DNA from: JBDHRG01 sp039807445
GTDB lineage: Bacteria; Pseudomonadota; Gammaproteobacteria; Competibacterales; Competibacteraceae
Length of the DNA: 33,050 bases
Direction: 5' to 3'
Assembly (NCBI GenBank): GCA_039807445.1
Contig: JBDHRG010000019.1
Span: 1-33,050 of the forward strand
Shown here: positions 18,105 to 26,180 of the stretch, in pieces
Position numbering within the stretch: position 1 is the first letter of the stretch
Layout of the letters: every line of letters starts with the position of its first letter
Position numbers and translations under genes: made by a program
The notes under the pieces: model-generated
Seen by the model: the letters and a program-made list of their open reading frames with translations, nothing else
Database searches by the model: none
What the model was told of the DNA's origin: nothing

Positions 18105-19283
18105 ATGAACCCAAGCGTGCAAGTCGATCTGCTGATCATCGGCGGCGGCATTGCCGGCCTGTGGCTCCTGGCCCGGGCGCGGCGCGAAGGTTACAGTGCG
18201 GTGCTGATCGAAGGCGACCGTCTCGGCGGCGGCCAGACCGTCAACGGCCAGGGCTTCGTGCTCGGCCAGCCGATCGGAATGGGCGAGCTCGACGGCCCGA
18301 CCCGGCAGGCGTTCGAGGCGGCGCCGGAGCGCTGGCGGCGCGTACTGGCCGAGGGCGGCGAACTCGCCGGCGCCCGCATGCTGAGCGAGCGACCGTACCT
18401 GTGGACGGTGCCCTCGGGTGGCGCCGGTGGCGGCTTCAGCTTCGTGCGGCTGTTCCGGCGCAAGGCGGCGGTCGAAGCGACGCCCGCGGTGGTTCCCGAC
18501 GAGCTGCCGAACTCGCTGCACGCAGCACCGCTGAAGGGCGAGCTGCGCGTGCTCGACGGCCTGGTGCTCGACACCCGCTCGCTGATCGAGGCATTGGCCG
18601 CGGAGGTGCTGCCGTACGTGTTCCGCAGCCGCGGGCCGGTGGTGCCGGCGCCGGACGGCGCGCTGAACCTGCGCGCCGAGGGGCACGAAGCGGTGGTGCT
18701 GCGCGGTCGGCGCACGGTGTTCGCCGCCGGCAGCGGCAGCAGCGTGCTCGGTTCGGTGCCGCTCGCCGTCTGGCACCAGCAGATGGTGATGGTTCGCGCG
18801 CAGGCGGGGCTGCCCGACGACTTGTTCCTGAACGTCGTCGACGGCGACGGCCGGCGCCGCTTCAACCTGACCTCGCACCGCGATGCCGAGGGGCGCAGCG
18901 TCTGGTACATCGGCGGCGGGCTGGCCGAGGCCGGTTCGCACGTGCCACCGGCGCAGCAGATCGCCGCGACGCGGCGCGAGCTCGCCGAGCACTTGTCGTG
19001 GATCGACCTCGATGCGGCCGAGTTCGCGACCGTGCGCGTCGAGCGTGCCGCCGCACGCCAGCGCGGTGCGACGCTGGCGCTGCCGGTGGTGCGCAGCGTC
19101 GGCAACGCGATCACCGCTTGGCCGGCCAGCCTGACGGTGATGCCGGCGATGATCGACCAGGTGATCGAGGGGCTGCGCGGCGAAGGCCTGCGGCCCGCCG
19201 CCGCCGACCTGGCGCCGCTCGAGGGCTGGCCCAGGCCGGAGCTGGCCCACTACCCCTGGGACGATCCCGCCGCCTGGCGCTGA
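18105..19283 (+). CDS. FAD-dependent oxidoreductase (DAO-type fold)
   Basis: This 392-residue flavoprotein begins MNPSVQVDLLIIGGGIAGLW. The dinucleotide motif GGGIAG and the Glu of VLIEGD about 20 residues later bind FAD. GGGQTVNGQGFVLG follows, and a second FAD contact is likely in VFAAGSGSSVL. The middle and C-terminal parts (SVWYIGGGLAEAGS, LPVVRSVGNAITAW) resemble the glycerol-3-phosphate dehydrogenase/D-amino-acid oxidase superfamily, but I do not recognise the substrate. No signal peptide is seen. ATG 18105 follows GGGAAGGCGG. The gene ends four bases before waaA, so the two are co-transcribed. A role in envelope or lipid metabolism is a guess from context. Confidence 0.85.
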   Translation: MNPSVQVDLLIIGGGIAGLWLLARARREGYSAVLIEGDRLGGGQTVNGQGFVLGQPIGMGELDGPTRQAFEAAPERWRRVLAEGGELAGARMLSERPYLWTVPSGGAGGGFSFVRLFRRKAAVEATPAVVPDELPNSLHAAPLKGELRVLDGLVLDTRSLIEALAAEVLPYVFRSRGPVVPAPDGALNLRAEGHEAVVLRGRRTVFAAGSGSSVLGSVPLAVWHQQMVMVRAQAGLPDDLFLNVVDGDGRRRFNLTSHRDAEGRSVWYIGGGLAEAGSHVPPAQQIAATRRELAEHLSWIDLDAAEFATVRVERAAARQRGATLALPVVRSVGNAITAWPASLTVMPAMIDQVIEGLRGEGLRPAAADLAPLEGWPRPELAHYPWDDPAAWR

Positions 19284-19287
19284 GGTC

Positions 19288-20550
19288 GTGCGGCGGCTCT
19301 ATACCCTGCTGCTCGCCGCGCTGACGCCGCTGGTGCTGGCGCGCCTGTTCGTGCGCAGCCTGCGCGCGCCGGCCTACCGGCGGCGCATCGCCGAGCGTTT
19401 CGGCCGCTTCGAACGGCGGCCGCCGCCGGGCGGTATCTGGGTGCACGCGGTGTCGCTCGGCGAGACGCGCGCCGCGCTGCCGCTGATCCGTGCACTGCGC
19501 GCGCGCCATCCCGGGCGCGCGCTGATCGTCACCACCACCACGCCGACCGGTTCGCGTCAGGTGCTCGAGGCGCTCGGCGACGAAGTGTTCCACGTCTACG
19601 CCCCGTACGACTTGCCGTGGGCGGTCGCCGCCTTCCTGCGCCGCGCGCGGCCCGCGCTCGCGCTGGTGATGGAAACCGAGCTGTGGCCCAACCTGTTCGC
19701 CGCCTGCGCCGCCGACGGCATTCCGCTGGTGGTCGCCAATGCCCGCCTGTCGGAGCGCTCGGCGCGCGGCTATGGCCGCCTGCGAGGTCTGACGCGCGCG
19801 ACGCTGGCCCACGCTGCGCTGGTCGCCGCGCAGGCCGAAGCCGATGCGGCGCGCTTTCGCGCGCTCGGTGCGCCGCGGGTCGAAGTGCTCGGCAACCTGA
19901 AGTTCGACCTCGCCGTGCCGGCCGGGCTGGCGGCGCGCGGCGCCGAGCTGCGCGCGGCGCTCGGCTGGACCGAGCGGCCGGTGCTGATCGCCGCCAGCAC
20001 GCACGCCGGCGAAGACGAGCGCGTGCTCGATGCCTTCGCGCGGCTGCGGGTGCGGCTGCCCGAGGTCGGGCTGATCCTGGTGCCGCGCCACCCCGAGCGT
20101 TTCGACGCGGTCGCGGCGCTGCTCGCGAGCCGAGGCTTGGCGGCCGCGCGGCGCAGCCGCGGCGCAGCCACGGCGGCCGAAGTCTACCTCGGCGACACCC
20201 TGGGCGAGCTGCTGCTGTTGTTTGCGGCGGCCGACGTCGCCTTCGTCGGTGGCAGCCTGGTGCCGACCGGCGGCCACAACGTGCTCGAGCCGGCGGCGCT
20301 CGGCTTGCCGGTGCTGTTCGGGCCGCACATGTTCAATTTCGCCGAAGCCGAGCGCCTGCTGTGCGCTGCCGGTGCGGCGCGTCGCGTCGCCGATGCCGCC
20401 GAGCTGAGCGAAGCCGCCGCCGCCTGGCTCGAACACCCGACGGCGCGCCGCGCCGCCGGTGAGCGCGGCCGCGCGGTGGTCGAAGCCGAACGCGGCGCGC
20501 TCGAGCGCCTGCTGGCGCGGATCGAGGAACTGCTGCTGGGGGATGAGTGA
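19288..20550 (+). CDS. waaA: 3-deoxy-D-manno-octulosonic acid (Kdo) transferase
   Basis: This 420-residue glycosyltransferase adds Kdo to the lipid A precursor on the cytoplasmic face of the inner membrane. A hydrophobic N-terminal anchor (LYTLLLAALTPLVLARLFV) is followed by GGIWVHAVSLGETRAALPLI with the catalytic Glu. Then come TTTTPTGSRQV, METELWPNLFAACA, VVANARLSERSARGY and, in the donor-binding half, FVGGSLVPTGGHNVLEPAALG. All are WaaA/KdtA signatures. The start is GTG 19288, four bases after the oxidoreductase stop, probably by translational coupling since no separate ribosome-binding site is clear. The stop lies at the edge of a G-rich repeat. Confidence 0.95.
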   Translation: MRRLYTLLLAALTPLVLARLFVRSLRAPAYRRRIAERFGRFERRPPPGGIWVHAVSLGETRAALPLIRALRARHPGRALIVTTTTPTGSRQVLEALGDEVFHVYAPYDLPWAVAAFLRRARPALALVMETELWPNLFAACAADGIPLVVANARLSERSARGYGRLRGLTRATLAHAALVAAQAEADAARFRALGAPRVEVLGNLKFDLAVPAGLAARGAELRAALGWTERPVLIAASTHAGEDERVLDAFARLRVRLPEVGLILVPRHPERFDAVAALLASRGLAAARRSRGAATAAEVYLGDTLGELLLLFAAADVAFVGGSLVPTGGHNVLEPAALGLPVLFGPHMFNFAEAERLLCAAGAARRVADAAELSEAAAAWLEHPTARRAAGERGRAVVEAERGALERLLARIEELLLGDE

Positions 20551-20551
20551 T

Positions 20552-20646
20552 GGGTGATGGGGAATGGGTAATGGGTGACGACGGGGCGATGGGCACGGGC
20601 AAGTGCCTCATTCCCCATTCCTCATCCCCATTTCCATCCCCCATCG
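20552..20646. repeat. G-quadruplex-prone repeat and nested inverted repeat
   Basis: Seven G-runs of 3-4 bases (starting at 20552, 20559, 20566, 20573, 20583, 20591 and 20597), with loops of 3 to 7 bases, fit the canonical quadruplex pattern on the plus strand. The second half (20609-20645) is the C-rich counterpart with TTCC/CATC repeats. ATGGGGAATG (20557-20566) is perfectly complementary to 20609-20618, and GGCAC/GTGCC (20592-20596, 20603-20607) forms an inner hairpin. It fills the whole gap between convergent waaA and the photolyase gene, so a terminator or transcription-block role is likely. Confidence 0.7.
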
Positions 20647-20653
20647 CTCGACG

Positions 20654-22120
20654 TCAATCGGCCTGCGCGTGGCCGCCGGCCTTGATCGCCTCGAAGCCGG
20701 CGAGCGCCGCGGCGCGGCTCGCGGTGAAGTCGACCAGCGGGCGCGGGTAGGACAGGCCGGGGGTGAAACCGGTGCGCGCCTGCTCGGCGGCGGGCAGCGT
20801 CCACGGCGCGTGCAGCCACTTGGCCGGCACCGCGGCGAGCTCCGGTACCCAGCGGCGCACGTAGTGCCCGTCGGGATCGAACTGCTCGCCCTGGCGCGAG
20901 GGGTTGAACACGCGGAAGTACGGCGCGGCATCGGTGCCGCAGCCGGCGCTCCACTGCCAGCCGAGCGTGTTGCTGGCGAGGTCGGCGTCGACCAGTGTGT
21001 CCCAGAACCAGCGCGCGCCCTGCTGCCAGGGGATGCGCAGGTTCTTGACCAGGAACGAGGCCACCAGCATGCGCACGCGGTTGTGCATCCAGCCCGTGGC
21101 CCACAGCTCGCGCATGCCGGCGTCGACCATCGGGTAGCCGGTGCGCCCGCGCTGCCAGGCTTCGAGCGCGGCGCCGGTGTCGTGCGCCCACGGGTAGGCG
21201 GCGAAGCGCGGCTGCATCGGCTGTTCGGCGGTGTGCGGCCAGTGGAACAGCACGTGGTGTGCGAACTCGCGCCAGCCGAGCTCGCGCAGGTAGGCCTCGC
21301 CACCGTGGTATTCGAGCGGCAGCCCGGCGCAGGCGCGCGCCACCGCAGCCCAGACCTGGCGCGGCGACACTTCGCCGAAGTGCAGATGCGGCGACAGCCG
21401 CGACACGCCGGCCTCGCCGGGACGGTCGCGGCTCTCGTGGTAGCCGGGCAGGACCTGGTCGCAGAAGGCACGCAGGCGCTCGAGCGCGCCGGCTTCGCCG
21501 GGCGTCCAGGCAGCGCGCAGGCCGGCATCCCAGCGGCTGCGCGGCAGCAGGCCGAGCGTCGCCAGCGCCACCGAGGCCGGCCACGCGGGCGGTGCCGGGA
21601 TGCGCGGCGGCGCCGCCAGTGGCGGCTCGGGAGCCTGATTCAGCGCCGTCTTCCAGTACGGGGTGAAGACCTTGTACGGCTCGCCGCCGCCGCTCTTGAT
21701 CGTCCACGGCTCCCACAGCAGGTTGCCGGGGAAGCTTTCGGCGGCGACCCCGGACGCCTTCAGTGCCGCCTTGGCCTGCGTGTCGCGCGCGAGGCTCGCC
21801 GGCTCGTACAGCCGGTTCCAGTAGACGGCACACGCGCCGGTCCCGCGGATCAGCGCCTCGAGCGCCGGCCCCGTCGGTCCGCGGCGCAGCACCAGCTTCG
21901 AGCCGCACGCCGCCAGGCTCGCGGCCAGCCGCTCGAGGCTGTGGTGCAGCCACCAGTCGGAGGCCGCGCCCGGCTGCCACGGCGCCTCTTCCTCAGGGGC
22001 ACGGATGAACACCGGGATCACCGCGGCGTGTTCGCTGCAGGCGAACGCCAGCGCGGGGTTGTCGACGAGCCGCAGATCGCGGCGGAACCAGACGAGCGCG
22101 GTGGACATGCTGCTTCGCAT
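20654..22120 (-). CDS. phrB: Deoxyribodipyrimidine photolyase (cryptochrome/photolyase family)
   Basis: This 488-residue blue-light DNA-repair enzyme splits cyclobutane pyrimidine dimers. The N-terminal antenna domain starts ALVWFRRDLRLVDNPAL. The FAD-binding C-terminal half shows SRLSPHLHFGEVSPRQVW, ELGWREFAHHVLFHWP, TGYPMVDAGMRELWATGWMHN, and the Trp-rich DLASNTLGWQWSAGCGTDAAP. These are class I photolyase signatures, and the EFAHH variant occurs in many proteobacterial members. ATG 22120 is chosen because GAGGA precedes it by about 5 bases. The ATG four codons on (22108) has none. It converges with waaA. No DNA-damage operator was recognised upstream. Confidence 0.94.
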   Translation of the reverse strand: MRSSMSTALVWFRRDLRLVDNPALAFACSEHAAVIPVFIRAPEEEAPWQPGAASDWWLHHSLERLAASLAACGSKLVLRRGPTGPALEALIRGTGACAVYWNRLYEPASLARDTQAKAALKASGVAAESFPGNLLWEPWTIKSGGGEPYKVFTPYWKTALNQAPEPPLAAPPRIPAPPAWPASVALATLGLLPRSRWDAGLRAAWTPGEAGALERLRAFCDQVLPGYHESRDRPGEAGVSRLSPHLHFGEVSPRQVWAAVARACAGLPLEYHGGEAYLRELGWREFAHHVLFHWPHTAEQPMQPRFAAYPWAHDTGAALEAWQRGRTGYPMVDAGMRELWATGWMHNRVRMLVASFLVKNLRIPWQQGARWFWDTLVDADLASNTLGWQWSAGCGTDAAPYFRVFNPSRQGEQFDPDGHYVRRWVPELAAVPAKWLHAPWTLPAAEQARTGFTPGLSYPRPLVDFTASRAAALAGFEAIKAGGHAQAD

Positions 22121-22275
22121 CAGTCCTCAGGGTTGCGGGGCGCCGGCTGCGAAGGTCCGCAGTCGGTGGGCTTGCCGCCGATCACTGTACCGAATGCCGC
22201 GGGGCCTGCAAGCCGGACGCGAGGGCCGATTCCGGCTTGCGTGGCGGCGGTGCCGCTGCGGCGTCCGCCCGCCCC

Positions 22276-22512
22276 TCAGGAGGCGAGGATGTCGAGCACT
22301 TCGCGCAAGTGCTCGGCGGCATCGCGGCCGAGCTCGGTCAGGTAGCCGCCGTCGGGCTGCGTCACCAGACGCTTGGCGTGCAGCCGCTCGGCAGCGGCGA
22401 CCATCGCCGGGCTGGCCGAGTGGCTGTGCACCTTGAGCCCGGCGCGGCTGCTCGCGGGGTCGTACAGTGCGAGCAGTTGCAGCTCGTCCAGGGTTTCGAC
22501 AGGCAGGCTCAT
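22276..22512 (-). CDS. TIGR02647-like small conserved protein
   Basis: This 78-residue protein begins MSLPVETLDELQLLALYDPA. It carries the conserved blocks GLKVHSHSA, AERLHAKRLVTQPDGGYLT and LGRDAAEHLREVLDIL. As far as I recall this matches the TIGR02647 family of Pseudomonas and relatives, which is sometimes labelled DNA-binding because of its winged-helix-like pattern. Its function is not established. ATG 22512 follows GAGGAGG with 6-base spacing. It is divergent from the nicotinamidase gene across 137 bp and lies upstream of the photolyase gene on the same strand, 155 bp away. Confidence 0.8.
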   Translation of the reverse strand: MSLPVETLDELQLLALYDPASSRAGLKVHSHSASPAMVAAAERLHAKRLVTQPDGGYLTELGRDAAEHLREVLDILAS

Positions 22513-22649
22513 GCGGGACCTCCTCGTCCGGATGGGGCGCTTCCAGCCTACCATCGGTGCGCTGGCCGTGCCGAGCGGTCTTCGGTGCGGTCTGAATCCT
22601 TGCGGCCCCGGGAACGCTAAGCTGATAGCGGGCCGCAGGAGGGGACCAG

Positions 22650-23240
22650 ATGAGCGAGAAGCTGCAACCCGGCCGCGGCGACGCACTGGTCGTCGTCGAC
22701 GTACAGAACGATTTCCTGCCCGGCGGTGCGCTCGCCGTGGCCGAGGGCGATGCCGTGGTGCCGGCGCTGAACGCCTGCATCGCCGCCTTCGCGGCGCGCG
22801 GGCTGGCGGTGTTCGCCACCCGCGACTGGCATCCGCCGGATCACTGCTCGTTCCTCGCCCAGGGCGGGCCGTGGCCGCCGCACTGCATCGCCGGCAGCGA
22901 CGGCGCGGCCTTCGCCCCCGGGCTCGAGCTGCCGCGCGACGCCGAGCTGGTGTCCAAGGGTGCCGACCCGATGTGCAACGCGTACTCCGGCTTCCAGGGC
23001 ACCGATCTGGCCGAGCGCCTGCGCGCGCGCGGCATCACACGGGTGTTCGTCGGCGGGCTGGCGACAGACTACTGCGTGCGCGCGACCGTGCTCGATGCGC
23101 TCGCCGAAGGCTTCGACGCCGTGGTGTTGGGCGATGCGGTGCGCGCGGTCGACGTGGCGCCCGGCGACGGTGAGCGTGCGCTGGCCGAGCTGCGGGCAGC
23201 CGGCGCCGCCGTGCTGGAGCGCGAGGGATTCGCAGCGTGA
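22650..23240 (+). CDS. pncA: Nicotinamidase
   Basis: This 196-residue isochorismatase-fold hydrolase converts nicotinamide to nicotinate. The catalytic triad is visible: Asp in VVVDVQNDFLPGGAL, Lys in ELVSKGAD and Cys in GLATDYCVRATVLDA. The metal site Asp-His-His is in TRDWHPPDHCSF. ATG 22650 has GGAGGGG upstream. Its stop overlaps the GTG start of pncB by 4 bases (GTGA), so the two salvage enzymes are translationally coupled. Confidence 0.94.
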   Translation: MSEKLQPGRGDALVVVDVQNDFLPGGALAVAEGDAVVPALNACIAAFAARGLAVFATRDWHPPDHCSFLAQGGPWPPHCIAGSDGAAFAPGLELPRDAELVSKGADPMCNAYSGFQGTDLAERLRARGITRVFVGGLATDYCVRATVLDALAEGFDAVVLGDAVRAVDVAPGDGERALAELRAAGAAVLEREGFAA

Positions 23241-24568
23241 TCGCCGGCGATGGTGCGCTGCTGACTGACCTCTACCAGCTGACCATGCTGCAGGCGTATC
23301 GCGCCGAGGGCATGGCCGAGGAAGCGGTGTTCGAGCTGTTCGTGCGCGAGCTGCCGCGCGGGCGCGGCTTCCTGCTCGCCGCGGGGCTCGAGCAGGCGCT
23401 GGACTGGCTGGAGACGCTGCGCTTCACCGAGGACGAGCTCGCCTGGCTCGCCGACAGCGGACGCTTGCGCACCGATTTCATCGCCTGGCTGCGCGCGTTG
23501 CGCTTCAGCGGCGCGGTGCACGCGCTGCCCGAAGGCAGCGTCTGCTTCGCCGGCGAGCCGCTGTTGCGCGTGTGCGCGCCGCTGCCCGAGGCGCAGCTGG
23601 TCGAGACGCGGCTGCTGAACCTGCTTCACCTGCAGACGCTGGTGGCGAGCAAGGCGGCGCGCTGCGTGCTGGCCGCACCGAGCAAGCGCCTGGTCGACTT
23701 CGGTCTGCGCCGCGCACACGGTGCCGAGGCGGGGCTGCTCGCGGCGCGCGCGGCGTATCTCGCCGGCTTTGCCGGCACGGCGACCGTCGCCGCCGGCGCG
23801 CGCTTCGGCATCCCGCTGTTCGGCACGATGGCGCATTCGCTGGTGCAGGCGCACGCGAGTGAAGCGGACGCCTTCCTCGGCTTCGCCCGCAGCCAGCCGG
23901 ACAATGTGGTCCTGTTGATCGACACCTACGACACCGAGGCCGCGGCCGCAACCGTCGTCGAGCTCGCACCGCGGCTCGCCGCCGAAGGAATCCGGATCAA
24001 GGGCGTGCGCATCGACAGCGGCGATCTCGGTGCGCTGGCGGTGCGGGTGCGCGCGATCCTCGACGCCGGCGGACTGGCCGAAACCTTCATCTTCGCCAGC
24101 GGCGATCTCGACGAGCAGCGCCTGCTGGCGCTGCGCGGGGTGCCGATCGACGGCTTCGGCATCGGCACGCGGCTCGACACTTCGAGCGATGCACCCTATC
24201 TGCACTGCGTCTACAAGCTGCAGGAGTACGCCGGTGTGCCGCGGCGCAAGCGCTCGCCGGGCAAGCTCACCTGGCCCGGGCGCCGCCAGGTGTGGCGCGC
24301 GCGCACCGCCGACGGCGGTTTCGTCGGCGACCTGGTGGGGCTCGAGGGCGCCGCGCACCCGGGCGAGGCGCTGCTGGTGCCGGTGATGCGCGACGGGCGG
24401 CGGCTCGCACCGCCCGAACCGCTTGCGGTGATTCGCCGCCGCGCCGCCGCACAGCTCGCCGCGCTGCCGCTGCATCTGCGCGCGCTCGCCACCGAGCCGC
24501 CGTATCCGGTGACGATCGCGTCCGAACTCGAGGCGCTGGCCGCGAGCGTCGATGCAGGGCGGGGCTGA
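23237..24568 (+). CDS. pncB: Nicotinate phosphoribosyltransferase
   Basis: This 443-residue enzyme makes nicotinate mononucleotide from nicotinate and PRPP, with ATP hydrolysis. It starts MIAGDGALLTDLYQLTMLQA, typical of the family. FGLRRAHGAEAGLLAARAAY and GTMAHSLVQAH are present, the latter carrying the His that is phosphorylated in the family. GVRIDSGDLGALAVRVRAIL and GFGIGTRLDTSSDAPYLHCV form the barrel active site. The GTG start at 23237 overlaps the pncA stop. With pncA it forms a complete nicotinamide-to-NaMN salvage route. This fits the window's second pyridine-nucleotide operon, pnt. Confidence 0.95.
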   Translation: MIAGDGALLTDLYQLTMLQAYRAEGMAEEAVFELFVRELPRGRGFLLAAGLEQALDWLETLRFTEDELAWLADSGRLRTDFIAWLRALRFSGAVHALPEGSVCFAGEPLLRVCAPLPEAQLVETRLLNLLHLQTLVASKAARCVLAAPSKRLVDFGLRRAHGAEAGLLAARAAYLAGFAGTATVAAGARFGIPLFGTMAHSLVQAHASEADAFLGFARSQPDNVVLLIDTYDTEAAAATVVELAPRLAAEGIRIKGVRIDSGDLGALAVRVRAILDAGGLAETFIFASGDLDEQRLLALRGVPIDGFGIGTRLDTSSDAPYLHCVYKLQEYAGVPRRKRSPGKLTWPGRRQVWRARTADGGFVGDLVGLEGAAHPGEALLVPVMRDGRRLAPPEPLAVIRRRAAAQLAALPLHLRALATEPPYPVTIASELEALAASVDAGRG

Positions 24569-24619
24569 GGCGCTCTTACCGGAGGCCGCAGCCCGCGGGG
24601 GCGTCCCCGCGGCATCCGC

Positions 24620-24625
24620 TAGAAT
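24620..24625 (+). promoter_or_regulatory. Possible -10 element for hemH
   Basis: TAGAAT lies 31 bases upstream of the hemH ATG in the 87-bp gap after pncB. No -35 is recognisable at 16-18 bp spacing, so read-through from pncAB is an alternative. Confidence 0.3.
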
Positions 24626-24655
24626 GCAGCGCTCCCCTGTACGGACGGATACCCG

Positions 24656-25747
24656 ATGGCACCGACTCGAGCCTATCGCCATGGCAGCGCTCCGGGCGCC
24701 GGCGTGCTGCTGGTCAACCTCGGCACGCCCGATGCACCGACGCCCGCGGCGCTGCGCCGCTACCTCGGCGAATTTCTGTGGGACCGGCGCGTGGTCGAGA
24801 TCCCGCGGCCGCTGTGGTGGCTGATCCTGCACGGCTGGGTGCTGCGCACGCGGCCGGCGAAGTCGGCGGCGAAGTACGCCGAGGTGTGGACCGAGGCGGG
24901 TTCGCCGCTGCTCGCGATCGCCGGACGGCAACGGGCGGCGATCGCGGCGCGGCTCGAGGCGCTGTGCCCGGGGCCGGTCGCGGTGGCTCTCGGCATGCGC
25001 TACGGCGAACCCTCGATCGGCTGCGCGCTGCGTGCGCTGAGGGACGCCGGCGCCGAGCGCGTGCTGGTGCTGCCGCTGTACCCGCAGTACTCGGCCTCGA
25101 CCACCGCCTCGGCCTTCGACGCCATCGCCGCCGAACTCGGGCGCTGGCGCTGGCTGCCGGAGCTGCGCTTCGTCAACCAGTACCACGACGATGCCGGCTA
25201 CCTCGGTGCGCTCGCTGCGAGCCTCGAAGCCGCCTGGCGCGAGCAGCCGCCGGGCGAGAAGCTGCTGTTCTCGTTCCACGGTCTGCCGAAGCGCAACCTG
25301 CTCGCCGGCGACCCCTACCACTGCCAGTGCCACAAGACGGCGCGCCTGCTCGCCGAGCGGCTGGGCCTGTCCGCGGAACGCTGGGCGGTGGCGTTCCAGT
25401 CGCGTTTCGGCCGCGCCGAGTGGCTCAAGCCCTACACCAGCGAAACGCTCGCCGACTGGGCTCGGCGCGGCGTGAGGTCGGTCGATGTGGTCTGCCCGGG
25501 TTTCTCGGCCGATTGCCTGGAGACGCTCGAAGAGATCGCCGGCGAAAACCGCGCGCTGTTCATCGCGACCGGCGGCGAGCGTTTCCGCTACGTGCCGGCG
25601 CTGAACGACGCGCACGCGCACATCGAGGCGCTGCTCGCGCTGGTGCGCCGCCACGCCGCCGGCTGGCCCGAGTTCGACGCCACTGCGGTGCCCCCCGAAC
25701 GCGCCAGCGGCCGCGCGCGCGCGCTGGCGTTCGGTGCGGCGGATTGA
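24656..25747 (+). CDS. hemH: Ferrochelatase
   Basis: This 363-residue enzyme inserts ferrous iron into protoporphyrin IX, the last step of haem synthesis. Landmarks are GVLLVNLGTPDAPTPAALRR at the start and VALGMRYGEPSI. VLVLPLYPQYSASTTASAFD follows. FSFHGLPKRNL holds the metal-binding His, and VVCPGFSADCLETLEEI the Glu near the active site. The DPYHCQCHKTARL segment has extra Cys residues, as in several proteobacterial members. ATG 24656 is the first Met of the family pattern; the ribosome-binding site (ACGGA) is modest. The stop lies 10 bases from the terminator of the minus-strand RNA. Confidence 0.95.
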   Translation: MAPTRAYRHGSAPGAGVLLVNLGTPDAPTPAALRRYLGEFLWDRRVVEIPRPLWWLILHGWVLRTRPAKSAAKYAEVWTEAGSPLLAIAGRQRAAIAARLEALCPGPVAVALGMRYGEPSIGCALRALRDAGAERVLVLPLYPQYSASTTASAFDAIAAELGRWRWLPELRFVNQYHDDAGYLGALAASLEAAWREQPPGEKLLFSFHGLPKRNLLAGDPYHCQCHKTARLLAERLGLSAERWAVAFQSRFGRAEWLKPYTSETLADWARRGVRSVDVVCPGFSADCLETLEEIAGENRALFIATGGERFRYVPALNDAHAHIEALLALVRRHAAGWPEFDATAVPPERASGRARALAFGAAD

Positions 25748-25756
25748 GCCGCGAAC

Positions 25757-26101
25757 GAAAAAGGCCGGCAGGGTCGCCCCTGTCGGCCGAAAGCTTCAAG
25801 CAGCCAAAACTGTTGAGAAGGTGATTCTCCGCCGCACCCCCTGGCCCTCCTGGCCCGGGGGAGAGCGACGGCAAAGCATTTCGTCGACTCCCTGACGCGG
25901 CGCATCCTGCACCTTCGGTTCGTCGTGAACCGTGTTCCCGCGCTCGTGCATCCCTGCCTGCCGCACCCTCCTTGGCCCGACGCCGGTCCCGGGCTGCATC
26001 CGTCGGCGCCTCCCGCACCGCGCGGCGCGTCCTGCACCGCGTCCGCCTCCTGCGCATCCGTCGTTTTCACGTCCTCGGGATCTCCGTCCCTCCCCCTTGA
26101 T
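25757..26101 (-). ncRNA. CsrB/RsmZ-like CsrA-sequestering small RNA (candidate)
   Basis: On the minus strand this roughly 345-nt stretch has 18 GGA motifs, against 2 on the opposite strand. Many sit in apical loops of short hairpins. These are 26077-26090 (loop CGGAGA), 26022-26040 (7-bp stem, AGGAC), 26004-26020 (GGGAG), 25946-25966 (loop with AGGGA), 25899-25913 (AGGAT), 25882-25897 (AGGGAG) and 25837-25861 (9-bp stem, AGGAG). Four loops read CAGGANG, the CsrB repeat. It ends in an intrinsic terminator. Known RNAs of this type bind many CsrA/RsmA dimers and relieve translational repression. The length is close to E. coli CsrB (369 nt). The 5' end is inferred from a weak promoter and could lie up to about 60 nt upstream. 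The ORFs crossing it are low-complexity and look unlike proteins. Confidence 0.85.
25758..25788 (-). terminator. Intrinsic terminator of the CsrB-like RNA
   Basis: An 11-bp stem (25763-25773 with 25778-25788, one G-T wobble) and a four-base loop are followed, reading on the minus strand, by TTTTT (25762-25758). On the plus strand the stem is followed by GAAAGC with no T-tract. The terminator therefore serves a leftward transcript and not hemH. Confidence 0.88.
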
Positions 26102-26108
26102 GCGGCCC

Positions 26109-26137
26109 ATTCTGGCATGGGTGCGCGCCACTGCCCA
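26109..26137 (-). promoter_or_regulatory. Candidate sigma-70 promoter of the CsrB-like RNA
   Basis: Reading the minus strand, TGGGCA (26137-26132, four of six) and CAGAAT (26114-26109, four of six) are 17 bp apart, and TG lies one base before the -10. Transcription would start near 26101. Poor boxes fit an activator-dependent promoter. An AATAAT at 26170-26165 is an alternative -10. Confidence 0.45.
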
Positions 26138-26180
26138 TGCGCCGAAGGCGTTTCCGTGGTCGGTATTATTCGGAAAGTTG

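Noticed and set aside
25588..26131. Overlapping minus-strand ORFs (about 110-176 codons) across the hemH-pip gap
   Set aside because: They are low-complexity Gly/Arg-rich, disagree in frame, run into hemH or through the terminator stem, and lack domain features. The regular GGA hairpins explain the sequence better as an RNA.
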